Source: an uncultured Opitutia bacterium
GTDB taxonomy: Bacteria; Verrucomicrobiota; Verrucomicrobiia; Opitutales; Opitutaceae
Length of the DNA: 64,000 nucleotides
Direction of reading: 5' to 3'
Assembly: GCA_903825285.1 (NCBI GenBank)
Contig: CAIJZY010000017.1
Coordinates: 167,405 to 231,404 of the forward strand
This document shows positions 11,277 to 20,183 of this stretch, piece by piece; positions within the stretch are counted from its first letter, which is position 1; each line of letters opens with the position of its first letter. The notes beneath the pieces are model-generated. The model was given only the letters and a program-made list of their open reading frames with translations. It did not search any database and was not told the DNA's origin. Made by a program: the position numbers and the translations under genes.

Positions 11277-11882
11277 TCAGGCGGCCTGGCGCCGGATGAC
11301 GCCGACGACCACGCCCTGCGACTCGAGGCGCGCGGGCACGATGTCGGCGTAGCGCGGGTTCGCGGCGCGGAGCAGGGTGCGGCCCTTTTCGCGGAGATAG
11401 GTCTTCAGTGTGGTGGTGGTCTCGTCCACCAGCGCGGCGACGATCTCGCCCGGCCGGGGGTCGCGGCGCACGAGCGCGACGAGATCGCCGTCGAGGATGT
11501 GGGCTCCGATCATCGAGTCGCCGGTCACGCGGAGAAACCACAGCTGGCCCGGCCGGACGCGCCGGAGGCCGAAGATCGCGGGGTCAAGGGTGATCAGGTC
11601 CTCGGGCGCCTGCTCCTGCTGGGCGGGGAGGCCGGCGGGGATGGCGCCGTAGACGGGCGCGGTGAAGAGGTGGCCCTGGACCTGCGTGGCCTTGGAGCCC
11701 CACTTGCCGTCGGCCATCTTGTCCAGGTGCGACTTGCGGGCGAGGGCCTGCAGGTGCTTGTGGATCGTGGGCTGGCTGCACTGGAAGGTGCGCGCGATCT
11801 CCCGCGTGGAGGGCGGCACGCCCTGGCTGCGCTGGTACTCGTGGACGAAGTCGAGCACCTCTTCCTGGCGTTCGGTGAGCAT
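11277..11882 (-). CDS. lexA: LexA family SOS repressor
   Basis: MLTERQEEVLDFVHEYQRSQGVPPSTREIARTFQCSQPTIHKHLQAL wHTH; PAG cleavage-like site; GDSMIGAHILDGD catalytic Ser and TTTLKTY catalytic Lys. Confidence 0.93.
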   Translation of the reverse strand: MLTERQEEVLDFVHEYQRSQGVPPSTREIARTFQCSQPTIHKHLQALARKSHLDKMADGKWGSKATQVQGHLFTAPVYGAIPAGLPAQQEQAPEDLITLDPAIFGLRRVRPGQLWFLRVTGDSMIGAHILDGDLVALVRRDPRPGEIVAALVDETTTTLKTYLREKGRTLLRAANPRYADIVPARLESQGVVVGVIRRQAA

Positions 11883-11883
11883 G

Positions 11884-11916
11884 GGCTGTCGGGTGATAGG
11901 CTGTCATCTGATAGCC
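11884..11916. promoter_or_regulatory. Two overlapping palindromic repeats GGCTGTC-N3-TGATAGSC, candidate LexA operators
   Basis: ggctgtcgggtgataggc (11884-11901) and ggctgtcatctgatagcc (11899-11916), immediately upstream of lexA start. Confidence 0.6.
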
Positions 11917-12015
11917 GTTCGGCGGGCCCGCAAGCTCATTCCGCGCGCGCCGCACCCCAAGAAATGCGCAGCGCCGGAGGTCGACACGCGCCGGGGCGCG
12001 ACGCAGACTCGGGCC

Positions 12016-13098
12016 ATGAAGACCCGCATCGGCATCCTCACGGGCGGCGGAGACTGCCCCGGTTTGAACGCGGTGATCCGCGCCGTGGTGAAGTCGGCCG
12101 CCAAGCGCGGCTGGGAAACCCTCGGCATCTACGGCGGCTTCGAGGGCCTGCTGCGGCCGACGAACACCAAGGTGCTCGACTACACCCAGATGGACGGCCT
12201 GCTGTACACCGGCGGCACGATCCTCGGCACGTCGAACAAGGGCCGGTTCTCCGCGAAGGCCGGCCACGGCGAGTCGCGGGCGATCGACCCGGCGATCCTC
12301 GCCGAGGCGCGCGCCGGCTTCGAGGAGCTCGGCCTGCGGGCGCTCGTGGTCGTCGGCGGCGACGGCTCGCTCAGCATCGCGCAGCAGTGCCTGGAGGCCG
12401 GCATCCCCGTCGTCGGCGTGCCGAAGACCATCGACAACGACATCGAGGGCACGGTGGTCACGTTCGGCTTCGACAGCGCGGTGGCGTTCGCGACCGACGC
12501 GCTCGACCGCCTGCGCTCGACGGCGCAGAGCCACGACCGCGTCATGGTCGGCGAGGTCATGGGCCGCTACGCCGGCTGGATCGCCGCGCATGCCGGCATC
12601 GCGGGCGGCGCCGACGCCATCCTGATCCCCGAGATTCCCTTCAGCTACGAGGCGGTCTGCAAGGTCGTGCGGGACCGCGAGGCCCTGGGCAAGCGCTTCT
12701 CGCTCGTGGTCGTGGCCGAGGGCGCGCGCGAGGCGGGCCGCGGCTATGTCACGCTCGGCGAGACCGGCGCGATCCGCGAGGCGCGGCTCGGCGGCATCGG
12801 CGCGGTGGTGGCCGACGAGATCGGCCGCCGCACCGGCAAGGAGACGCGCGTCTGCGTGCTGGGCCACCTCCAGCGCGGCGGCGCGCCGACGACGTTCGAC
12901 CGGCTGCTCTGCACGCGCTTCGGCGCGGGGGCGGTGCGGCTGATCACGGAGGAGAAGTACGGCTACATGGTCGCCCACAGCCCGCCGGACACCTCGTGCG
13001 TCCCGATCAAGCAGGCGGTCGGCCGCCTGCGCACCGTGCCGCTCGACTGCGACATCATCCGCACCGGCCGCGAGCTGGGGATCAGCTTCGGCGACTAG
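12016..13098 (+). CDS. pfkA: 6-phosphofructokinase
   Basis: MKTRIGILTGGGDCPGLNAVIRAVV, VVGGDGSLSIAQ, PKTIDNDIEGT, MGRYAGWIA, LGHLQRGGAPTTFDR. Confidence 0.93.
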   Translation: MKTRIGILTGGGDCPGLNAVIRAVVKSAAKRGWETLGIYGGFEGLLRPTNTKVLDYTQMDGLLYTGGTILGTSNKGRFSAKAGHGESRAIDPAILAEARAGFEELGLRALVVVGGDGSLSIAQQCLEAGIPVVGVPKTIDNDIEGTVVTFGFDSAVAFATDALDRLRSTAQSHDRVMVGEVMGRYAGWIAAHAGIAGGADAILIPEIPFSYEAVCKVVRDREALGKRFSLVVVAEGAREAGRGYVTLGETGAIREARLGGIGAVVADEIGRRTGKETRVCVLGHLQRGGAPTTFDRLLCTRFGAGAVRLITEEKYGYMVAHSPPDTSCVPIKQAVGRLRTVPLDCDIIRTGRELGISFGD

Positions 13099-13546
13099 CC
13101 GGCGCGCCGGCCGTCTTGGCCGGGACGACCACCACCGGGCACGGCGCCTTCAGCAGGATGCCGTGCGTGGTGCTGCCCACGAGCAGGTCGTAGAAGGCAG
13201 TGTGGCCGTGCGAGCCGAGCACGAGGTAGTCGGCCTTGACCTGCTCGGCCTGCGCGAGGATCTCCGTGACGGGCACGCCGTTCAGCTGGACGGTCTCCAC
13301 GGCGACGCCCGCCTGCTGCAGGCGCTCCGCGAGCCGGTTGAGCTGCTTGGCGGAGGCCTTCTCGCTCACGGCGGCGATCTCGCTGATGTTCTCGAGGTAG
13401 GGGGCGTACTCGCTGGTGATGATCGGGGGCTGCGAGACGTGGAGCAGCACCACGCGCCCCTCCTGCGTGCGGGCGAGGGTGGCGGCCGCGGCCACCACCG
13501 CGTCGGTGATGCCGGAAAAATCAATCGGGGTAAGAATCGTCTTCAT
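13082..13546 (-). CDS. Universal stress protein (UspA family)
   Basis: MKTILTPIDFSG..., VLGSHGHTAFYDLLVGSTTHGILLKAPCPVVVVP. Confidence 0.92.
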   Translation of the reverse strand: MKTILTPIDFSGITDAVVAAAATLARTQEGRVVLLHVSQPPIITSEYAPYLENISEIAAVSEKASAKQLNRLAERLQQAGVAVETVQLNGVPVTEILAQAEQVKADYLVLGSHGHTAFYDLLVGSTTHGILLKAPCPVVVVPAKTAGAPASRRS

Positions 13547-13667
13547 GGACGCAGTTTAGCACCAAACGCCCGTTTGCGCACCGCGTCTGTTGCGGTCGGT
13601 TGGGCGGATTTTGCCCTGACATCGGGATTGCCCGGCCGCCGCAGCGGGCCTTGAGTGCGGTCACCCC

Positions 13668-14822
13668 ATGAGTTCCCTGACCCGGCGCGAGATGATCAAG
13701 AGCACGGCGGTGGCGCTGGCCGGCACGGCGGCGTGGCGCGCGGTGGCGGCGGAGCCCCCGGCGTCCGCGGCCAGCGGACGCATTCCCCTGGTCCATGTCG
13801 CGGACCTGTACCACCCGCCGCAGGACCCGGACGACCACATCGACCTCGCCACGGCGGCGGCGCTGCCGGAATTCGACCTGCGCGGGGTGCTGCTGGACTG
13901 CTCGCGCAAGTTTCTCGAGCCGGCGCCGGCGGGCTGGGATGTGGCGCGGGATCCCGGCTTTGTGCCGGTGGCGCAGCTGGCCTGGCTCACCGGCCGCGCG
14001 ATCCCGGTGGCGGCCGGACCGTTGGACGCGCTGCGCAGTCCCGCGGACGACGCCCGCGACCGCCCGGCGCGCGAGCAGGCGGCCATCACGCTGCTCCTCG
14101 ATCTCCTCGCGCAGAGCCATGAGCCCGTGGTGCTGTTCCTGACCGGCTCGGCGCGGATCGTGACCGCGGCCTACAACCGCGATCCGGCCCTGCTGCGGGC
14201 CAAGACGCGCGCGGTCCTCCTCAACGCCGGCGCGACCGGCGGCCCGAAGCGCGAATGGAACGTGCAGCTCGACGCGGCGGCGTTCGTGGGGCTGTGGCAA
14301 TCGGGCCTGCCGATCCACTGGTATCCCTGCGCGACGGAATCCGGGGCGTTCGACCCCGCGGCGGAGCGCGGCACGTTCTGGCGCGCGGCCCACGCCGACC
14401 TGTTCCGCGATCTCCCGGCGCCGCTTGCGCGCTGGTTTGCCTATGCGATCTCCGGCAGCGGCCGCGGCGACATCCTGCATGCGCTGACCGACGGGCCGAG
14501 CGGCGCGCCGGTGTGGGACCACGCCCTCGCCGGCCCGCGCAACCTCTGGTCCACCGCCTCCCTGGTGCTGGCGGCCGGGCGGCGGCTGGCCCGGACCAAG
14601 GATGGCTGGCGCTTCCTGCCCGCCGCCGCGGTGGGTGATCAGCCGACCTGGCCCCTGCACCTCGATCCGATCAACGCCACCGTCAACGAACAAGGCGCGG
14701 TGGCCTGGCAGCTCACGTCCGCGCCCACGCCTTGCCGCCTGTTCGGCCGCCAGTCTGGCGCCGATTATGCCCGGGCGATGGCCGAGGCGCTCAACGCGCT
14801 GCTGCGGGATTTCCCCGGGTAA
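13668..14822 (+). CDS. Tat-signal protein, nucleoside hydrolase-like
   Basis: N-term SLTRREMIKSTAVALAGTAAWRAVAA Tat-like signal; DPDDHIDLATAAAL and LFLTGSARIVTAA resemble IU-nucleoside hydrolase positions. Confidence 0.6.
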   Translation: MSSLTRREMIKSTAVALAGTAAWRAVAAEPPASAASGRIPLVHVADLYHPPQDPDDHIDLATAAALPEFDLRGVLLDCSRKFLEPAPAGWDVARDPGFVPVAQLAWLTGRAIPVAAGPLDALRSPADDARDRPAREQAAITLLLDLLAQSHEPVVLFLTGSARIVTAAYNRDPALLRAKTRAVLLNAGATGGPKREWNVQLDAAAFVGLWQSGLPIHWYPCATESGAFDPAAERGTFWRAAHADLFRDLPAPLARWFAYAISGSGRGDILHALTDGPSGAPVWDHALAGPRNLWSTASLVLAAGRRLARTKDGWRFLPAAAVGDQPTWPLHLDPINATVNEQGAVAWQLTSAPTPCRLFGRQSGADYARAMAEALNALLRDFPG

Positions 14823-14837
14823 GGCCGGAGCAGCGTC

Positions 14838-17063
14838 CTACGCGTCGTACAGCGCGCGCAGCTCGGCGTCGGTCCGGCGGAGGCGCAGGGCGAGCGCGCG
14901 TGCGAGGCGGGCGAAGACCTTGACCCCGACCACGGGATGCGCCCGGGACATCTCGTCGAAGCGCGCCCGGGAAATGACGAACAGGTCCGCGGCCGCCGTG
15001 GCCGTGGCGGTGGCGGAGCGCTGGCCCCGGTCGAGGAACGCGACCTCGCCGAAGAAGTTCCCGCGGCCAAACGAAGCGATGTTGTGGTAGTTGCCGCCCC
15101 GCAGTGGCAGGGTGATGCGCACCACGCCGCGGCGCACGAGGTAGAGCTCGTCCGCCGGCGCGCCGCTCTGGAAAATGACCTCGCCGGCCCGGTAGCTGCG
15201 CGCCTCGGCGCAGGAGGCCAGCGCCTCGAGCGCGTGCTCCGCGGAGAAGTCGCGGCAGAGGTCGAACTCCGCCAGCGCCAGCGGCGGCCCGTCCGCGGCG
15301 CGGTCGGGCAGCTTCTCGGCCAGCAGCCGGTCCTCGGTCCAGCGCAGCGCATCGTCGAGCGTCTCGAAGCGGCGCCCGCCCGCCGGGCCCGTCATCAGGC
15401 CGAGCTGCGTGAGATACTCCTGCAGCTCGTGCCGCGGCGGCAGGCGGCTGAAGATGAGGCACCCGCCGCGCTCGGCCAGCACGGCCTCGAACTGCTGGAA
15501 GAGGTGCACCGCGGTGTAGTCCATCGCCTGCACGCGGCGCAGGTCGAGGATCAGGTAGCGGCACGCCGCCAGGTCCGCCGCCAGCTCGGTGCGCAGCTGG
15601 TCGGTGGTGCCGAAGAACAGGCTGCCCTGCAGCTCGCACACGACCGTCTGCCCGCCGAACTCGTGCAGCACGGCCTGCTCGGCCGCGAGGTGGTGCTGGG
15701 TGGAGGAGAGGACGTTGCCGGCCGATTTGCGGCGGATGACCGACCCGTGGATCTGCTCGCGGATGAACAGGAGCATGGACAGCGCGACGCCGGCGCCCGC
15801 CGCGGCCATGAGGTTGGCGCCCACGGCGACGACCACGACGGTGGCGACCACCGCGAAGTCGAGCTGGGTCGCGCGCCACCGCAGCAGGCGGAACGAGTGC
15901 CAGTCCACCATGCGGACCGCGACGACCAGCAGGATGCCGGCGAGGGCCGCCACCGGGACCCACGCGATGAGGTTCCCGAGGAGGAGGGCGGCGACGAGCG
16001 TGAATGCGCCGGCGAGCATGCCGGACAGGCGCGTGCGGCCGCCGCTGTCGATGCTGACGAGGGTCGCGCCCATCATGCCCGCGCCCGGCATACCGCCGAG
16101 CAGCGCCGAGACGAGGTTGCCCGCGCCCTGGCCGACGAGCGTGCGGTCCGAGTTGTGCCGGCTGCGCGTGAGGGTGTCGACCACCACGCAGGTCTTCAGC
16201 GTGTCCACGGAGAGCAGGACGGAGAGGGTGAGGGCCGGGACGAGCAGCGGGCGGAGGTCCGCCAGCCGGAGGCCGGCGAGGGCCGCGCCGGCGCCGAACA
16301 CGCCGCTGAAGAGCCCGCCGCCCCCGCCGCCCACCGGGCCGATCACGAGCGGATTGCCGGCCAGCCGGAGCAGCTCCGGCCGGAAGGCGCCGAGCGCGAA
16401 ATAGGCCACCAGGCCCGCGAACAGGCCGAGGATGGTGGCGGGCACCGCGCGGGTGAGCTTGGGGCCGAGCAGCATGGCGGCGACGGTGGCCCCGCCGACG
16501 ACGATGGCGGGCAGCTGCCACTGGGTGAAGTCGGCCAGCCCGGCGCCCGTCCCGAGAAACTTCGGGAGCTGGCTGAGGAAGATGAGCACGCCCACGCCGC
16601 TCAGGTAGCCTGAGACGACCGGGTAGGGGATGTACTTGATGAGCCGCCCGCCGCCGATGAGCCCGTAGGCCAGCTGCAGCGCGCCCGAGAGCACGGCGAT
16701 CACCAGCAGCAGGACGATGATGCGGTCGGGCGCGACCGGTCCGCCGGGCGCGGCCAGCAGCCCGGCGGCGAGCGAGGCGAGCACGGCGCCGGCGGGTGCG
16801 CACGGCGCGGAGATCAGGCGCGGCGCGCCGCCGAACGCGGAGGCGATCACGCCCAGCACCACCGCGCCCACGAGCCCGGTGCGGACGCCGTAGGCCGCGT
16901 AGTCCGGGCCCAGCAGCGTGTAGACCGCCAGGCCGTAGGCGATGGACGACGGCAGCGCGACGAGCATGGCCGCGAAGCCGCCCCAGATCTCGCCGGCGAG
17001 GGGGAAGCGGGGCTGGGCCGGGGGTGGCGGCATCGGCGGCGAGCTTGGCACGGGCGGGGGCAT
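14838..17063 (-). CDS. SulP family anion permease with C-terminal STAS and cyclic-nucleotide-binding domains
   Basis: LAGEIWGGFAAMLVALPSSIAYGLAVYTLLG; STAS LILDLRRVQAMDYTAVHLFQQF; cNMP domain GEVIFQSGAPADELYLVRRG...FGEVAFLDRGQRSATATA. Confidence 0.88.
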   Translation of the reverse strand: MPPPVPSSPPMPPPPAQPRFPLAGEIWGGFAAMLVALPSSIAYGLAVYTLLGPDYAAYGVRTGLVGAVVLGVIASAFGGAPRLISAPCAPAGAVLASLAAGLLAAPGGPVAPDRIIVLLLVIAVLSGALQLAYGLIGGGRLIKYIPYPVVSGYLSGVGVLIFLSQLPKFLGTGAGLADFTQWQLPAIVVGGATVAAMLLGPKLTRAVPATILGLFAGLVAYFALGAFRPELLRLAGNPLVIGPVGGGGGGLFSGVFGAGAALAGLRLADLRPLLVPALTLSVLLSVDTLKTCVVVDTLTRSRHNSDRTLVGQGAGNLVSALLGGMPGAGMMGATLVSIDSGGRTRLSGMLAGAFTLVAALLLGNLIAWVPVAALAGILLVVAVRMVDWHSFRLLRWRATQLDFAVVATVVVVAVGANLMAAAGAGVALSMLLFIREQIHGSVIRRKSAGNVLSSTQHHLAAEQAVLHEFGGQTVVCELQGSLFFGTTDQLRTELAADLAACRYLILDLRRVQAMDYTAVHLFQQFEAVLAERGGCLIFSRLPPRHELQEYLTQLGLMTGPAGGRRFETLDDALRWTEDRLLAEKLPDRAADGPPLALAEFDLCRDFSAEHALEALASCAEARSYRAGEVIFQSGAPADELYLVRRGVVRITLPLRGGNYHNIASFGRGNFFGEVAFLDRGQRSATATATAAADLFVISRARFDEMSRAHPVVGVKVFARLARALALRLRRTDAELRALYDA

Positions 17064-17094
17064 AATCAATCCTCGCGGATTGCCGCGTGACGGC

Positions 17095-18561
17095 TCAGAG
17101 CGCCGCGGTCAGGCGCTCGACGATGGTGCGGAGGATCTGGACGCGGGCGAATTTCTTGTCGTTGCCCGCGACGAGCGTCCAGGGCGCGAACTCCGTGCTG
17201 CACTTCGCGACCATCGTGTCCACGGCCCGCGCGTATTCCGGCCACTTCTCGCGGTTGCGCCAGTCCTCCTCGGTGATCTTGTACTGCTTGTAGGCCACGG
17301 CCTGGCGCTCGCGGAAGCGGCGGAGCTGCTCGGCGGGGCTGAGGTGCAGCCAGAACTTGTGCACGATCACGCCGTGCTCGGCGAGCTGCTCCTCGAAGTC
17401 GACGATCTCGCCGTAGGCGCGGCCCCACTGCTCGGGCGTGGCAAAGCCCTCGACGCGCTCGACCAGGACGCGGCCGTACCAGGAGCGGTCGAAGAGCGTG
17501 GCCTGGCCGGCCCGCGGCAGGTGGCGCCAGAAGCGCCACAGGTAGTGCTGCGCGCGCTCCTCGTCGGTCGGCGCCGCGATGCCCACCACCTGGTAGAGTC
17601 GTGGGTCCATCGCCTGCGTCACGCGCCGGATCGCGCTGCCCTTGCCGGCGGCGTCCCAGCCCTCGAAGACGAGCACCATGGAGCGGCGCTGCTCGTGCAG
17701 CGCCCACGCGAGCTTGGCGAGCCGGCCCTGCTCCCGGGCGAGGGCCTTCTCGTACTCGCGCTCGGTGAGCTTCCGGGTGAGATCCACCTTCGCGAGCACC
17801 GAGGAGGCGGACGGCGCGGGGGCCGCGGACGCGGCGCGGACCGGCGCGGACGGCGGCGGCGGCGCGGCCGTGAGCCGCGCGGTGAGGGCGTCGAGGAGGA
17901 CCTGACCCGCGGTGAGCTCCCGGAAGCGGCGGTCCGTCGCCTCGATCAGGTGCCACGGCGCGGCGGGCGTGTCGGTGCGCCGCAGGGCGCGGCCGGAGAC
18001 CTTGATGAAGCGGTCGTAGAGCTTGAAGTGCTTCCAGTCGTCGGGCGCGAGGCGGCCGTCGCGCTCGAGCTGCCGCAGCCGCTCCTTCTGCCCGGCTTTC
18101 GGCAGGTGGAGCCAGAGCTTCACGATCAGCGCGCCCTCGGCGGACAGCATCTGCTCGAAGGCGACGATGCGGTCGAGGGCCGTGTCGAACCGGCTCGCCT
18201 TGGTCTCGTGGCGGACGCGCCGCAGGATCGGCTCGGTGTACCAGGAGCCGAAGCAGATCGCCATCCGGCCGCGGGCCGGCAGCGCGCGCCAGAAGCGCCA
18301 GTACGGCGGGCGCTCGCGCTCCTCGTCGCTCGGGTTCCAGAACGCGTGCGTGCTCACGCCGCGGGGGTCGAGCCACTCGTTGAGCCGGTGGACCAGCTCG
18401 CCCTTGCCGGCGCCGTCGGCGCCGGAGACGATGACGATCACCGGGAATTTTCGCGTGCGGAGCTCGAAGTGCGCCTGGAGCAGCCGGGTGCGCAGCTTCG
18501 GTGCCGCGGTCTCGTAGCGGGCCGGGGTGATGGTGCGGCCGAGTTCGGCAGCAGCAAACAT
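17095..18561 (-). CDS. pap: Polyphosphate:AMP phosphotransferase, two PPK2 domains
   Basis: Two PPK2 repeats: GADGAGKGELVHRLNEWLDPRG and EGWDAAGKGSAIRRVTQAMDPR; C-terminal FDRSWYGRVLVERVEGFA. Confidence 0.9.
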   Translation of the reverse strand: MFAAAELGRTITPARYETAAPKLRTRLLQAHFELRTRKFPVIVIVSGADGAGKGELVHRLNEWLDPRGVSTHAFWNPSDEERERPPYWRFWRALPARGRMAICFGSWYTEPILRRVRHETKASRFDTALDRIVAFEQMLSAEGALIVKLWLHLPKAGQKERLRQLERDGRLAPDDWKHFKLYDRFIKVSGRALRRTDTPAAPWHLIEATDRRFRELTAGQVLLDALTARLTAAPPPPSAPVRAASAAPAPSASSVLAKVDLTRKLTEREYEKALAREQGRLAKLAWALHEQRRSMVLVFEGWDAAGKGSAIRRVTQAMDPRLYQVVGIAAPTDEERAQHYLWRFWRHLPRAGQATLFDRSWYGRVLVERVEGFATPEQWGRAYGEIVDFEEQLAEHGVIVHKFWLHLSPAEQLRRFRERQAVAYKQYKITEEDWRNREKWPEYARAVDTMVAKCSTEFAPWTLVAGNDKKFARVQILRTIVERLTAAL

Positions 18562-18565
18562 GGGA

Positions 18566-19984
18566 TTAGGCCGGGGTGTTGGCCTCGGCGGGGGTGGGGG
18601 TGCGGATGGCGGCGAGGCAGCGGGCCGTGATGTTGGCCACGGAGCCCTCGCCCTCGATCTCATGCAACAGGCCGGCGCGGCGGTAGTAGGCGATGAGCGG
18701 CTCGGTCTGGCGGTGGAAGGTGGCGAGGCGGGCGCGCACGGTGTTCGGGTTGTCGTCGTCGCGCTGGTAGAGCTCGCCGCCGCAGGTATCGCATTTTCCG
18801 GTCTGGCGCGGCGGCTGGAAGTCGACGTGGTACGGCGCCTGGCAGTCGCGGCAGATCAGCCGGCCCGAGAGCCGGCGGACGATGGCCTCGTCGGTCACCT
18901 TGATGTAGAGCACGTGGCTGAGCCGGCGGTTGAGCCGCGACACCATCTCCATCAGCGCCGAGGCCTGCGGCAGCGTGCGCGGGAAGCCGTCGAGCACGAA
19001 GCCCGGGTGCGTGTCGGGCCGCGCGAGGCGCTCCTCGACCATGGACTCCGTGACGTCGTCCGGGACCAGTTCGCCGCGGTCCATGTACGTGCGGGCCAGC
19101 CGGCCCAGTTCGGTGTGGCGCTTGAGGTTGTCGCGGAAGAGGTCGCCGGTGGCGAGGTGCGGGAGCTTGAGCACGGCGCAGAGCCGCTCGGCCTGCGTGC
19201 CCTTGCCGGAGCCGGGGCCGCCGAGCAGGACGAGGTCGAGGCTGGGCCGCGCGAGGTGCGCGGGCAGCTGCGCGAGGCGCTCGGTGGCGATGATCCCGGC
19301 GGCCTGGGCCCGCGTGGCGAACGGCGCATGGCCGTCCTCGAGCGCGGCGAGGAACTCGGTGAGCCGGCCGCCGACCTCGGCGGGCGTGCCCTCGCCGTTG
19401 ACGATGGCGAGGTGGCCGCTGTCGGTGTAGTGCTCGAGCAGCGGGCCGGTGGTGCGGTGGAACACGCGCAGGCGCGTCTCCACCAGCGCCGGCGTGTCGT
19501 CGGGCCGCGGCAGGAGGTCGCCGTGGCAGAGGTCGCAGTACCCGGCCTGCAGCGGCGGGTGCAGCGTGCGGTGCCAGGGAGTGTTGCAGTGGCGGCAGAT
19601 CACGCGCCCGGCCAGCCGCCGGGTGATCTCGGCGTCCGAGGCGCGCAGGTAGATGACGGCGTCGAGCGGCAGGTTGAAGCGCTGGAGCAGCCCGTCGAGG
19701 AACCGCGCCTGCTCGACCGTGCGGGGGAAGCCGTCGAACAGGATGCCCTGCCACGGCGGGTGCTGCTCGCACCACTCCTCGATCATGGCGTCGACGACCT
19801 CGTCGGGCACGAGCTCGCCCTGCTCCATGTACCGGCGGGCGAGGAGGCCGAGGGCGGTGCGCGACTGCAGGTGCTCGCGGAACAGCTCGCCGGTGGCGAT
19901 GTGATGGAGGTCAAAGCGCGCGCAGAGCGCGGCGGCATGGGTGCCTTTGCCGACACCCGAGGGTCCGATGAGCGCAAGGTTCAT
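18566..19984 (-). CDS. Fused tandem adenylate kinase (two complete ADK domains with Cys-type LIDs)
   Basis: Domain 1 GPSGVGKGTHAA, TGELFREHL, FDGFPRTVEQA, RVICRHC..GYCDLC; domain 2 GGPGSGKGTQAE, TGDLFRDNL, LDGFPRTLPQA, RLICRDC..GKCDTC. Confidence 0.92.
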   Translation of the reverse strand: MNLALIGPSGVGKGTHAAALCARFDLHHIATGELFREHLQSRTALGLLARRYMEQGELVPDEVVDAMIEEWCEQHPPWQGILFDGFPRTVEQARFLDGLLQRFNLPLDAVIYLRASDAEITRRLAGRVICRHCNTPWHRTLHPPLQAGYCDLCHGDLLPRPDDTPALVETRLRVFHRTTGPLLEHYTDSGHLAIVNGEGTPAEVGGRLTEFLAALEDGHAPFATRAQAAGIIATERLAQLPAHLARPSLDLVLLGGPGSGKGTQAERLCAVLKLPHLATGDLFRDNLKRHTELGRLARTYMDRGELVPDDVTESMVEERLARPDTHPGFVLDGFPRTLPQASALMEMVSRLNRRLSHVLYIKVTDEAIVRRLSGRLICRDCQAPYHVDFQPPRQTGKCDTCGGELYQRDDDNPNTVRARLATFHRQTEPLIAYYRRAGLLHEIEGEGSVANITARCLAAIRTPTPAEANTPA

Positions 19985-20183
19985 GACCGGGAGTTTTGGT
20001 GGTTACGGGCGGGAAGACCGGCCGGGAGGCGCAAGATCCCTGCCAGCCCCCGTCCACGGGACGGGAGGCAACGGCTCACGGAGAAACGGTGTCCGGGGAA
20101 GTTCGTTGGCCCCGGGAGTATCGCACATCGCCCCGCGCCGGGCTTCGCATTTCTTGGCAAAAGCGGCGCGGCGGTTGGGCGCC

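Noticed and set aside
11499-13193. 564-aa + ORF and 464-aa - ORF (11584..12978) across lexA/pfkA
   Set aside because: Alternative frames of lexA and pfkA; the true products carry clear motifs in other frames
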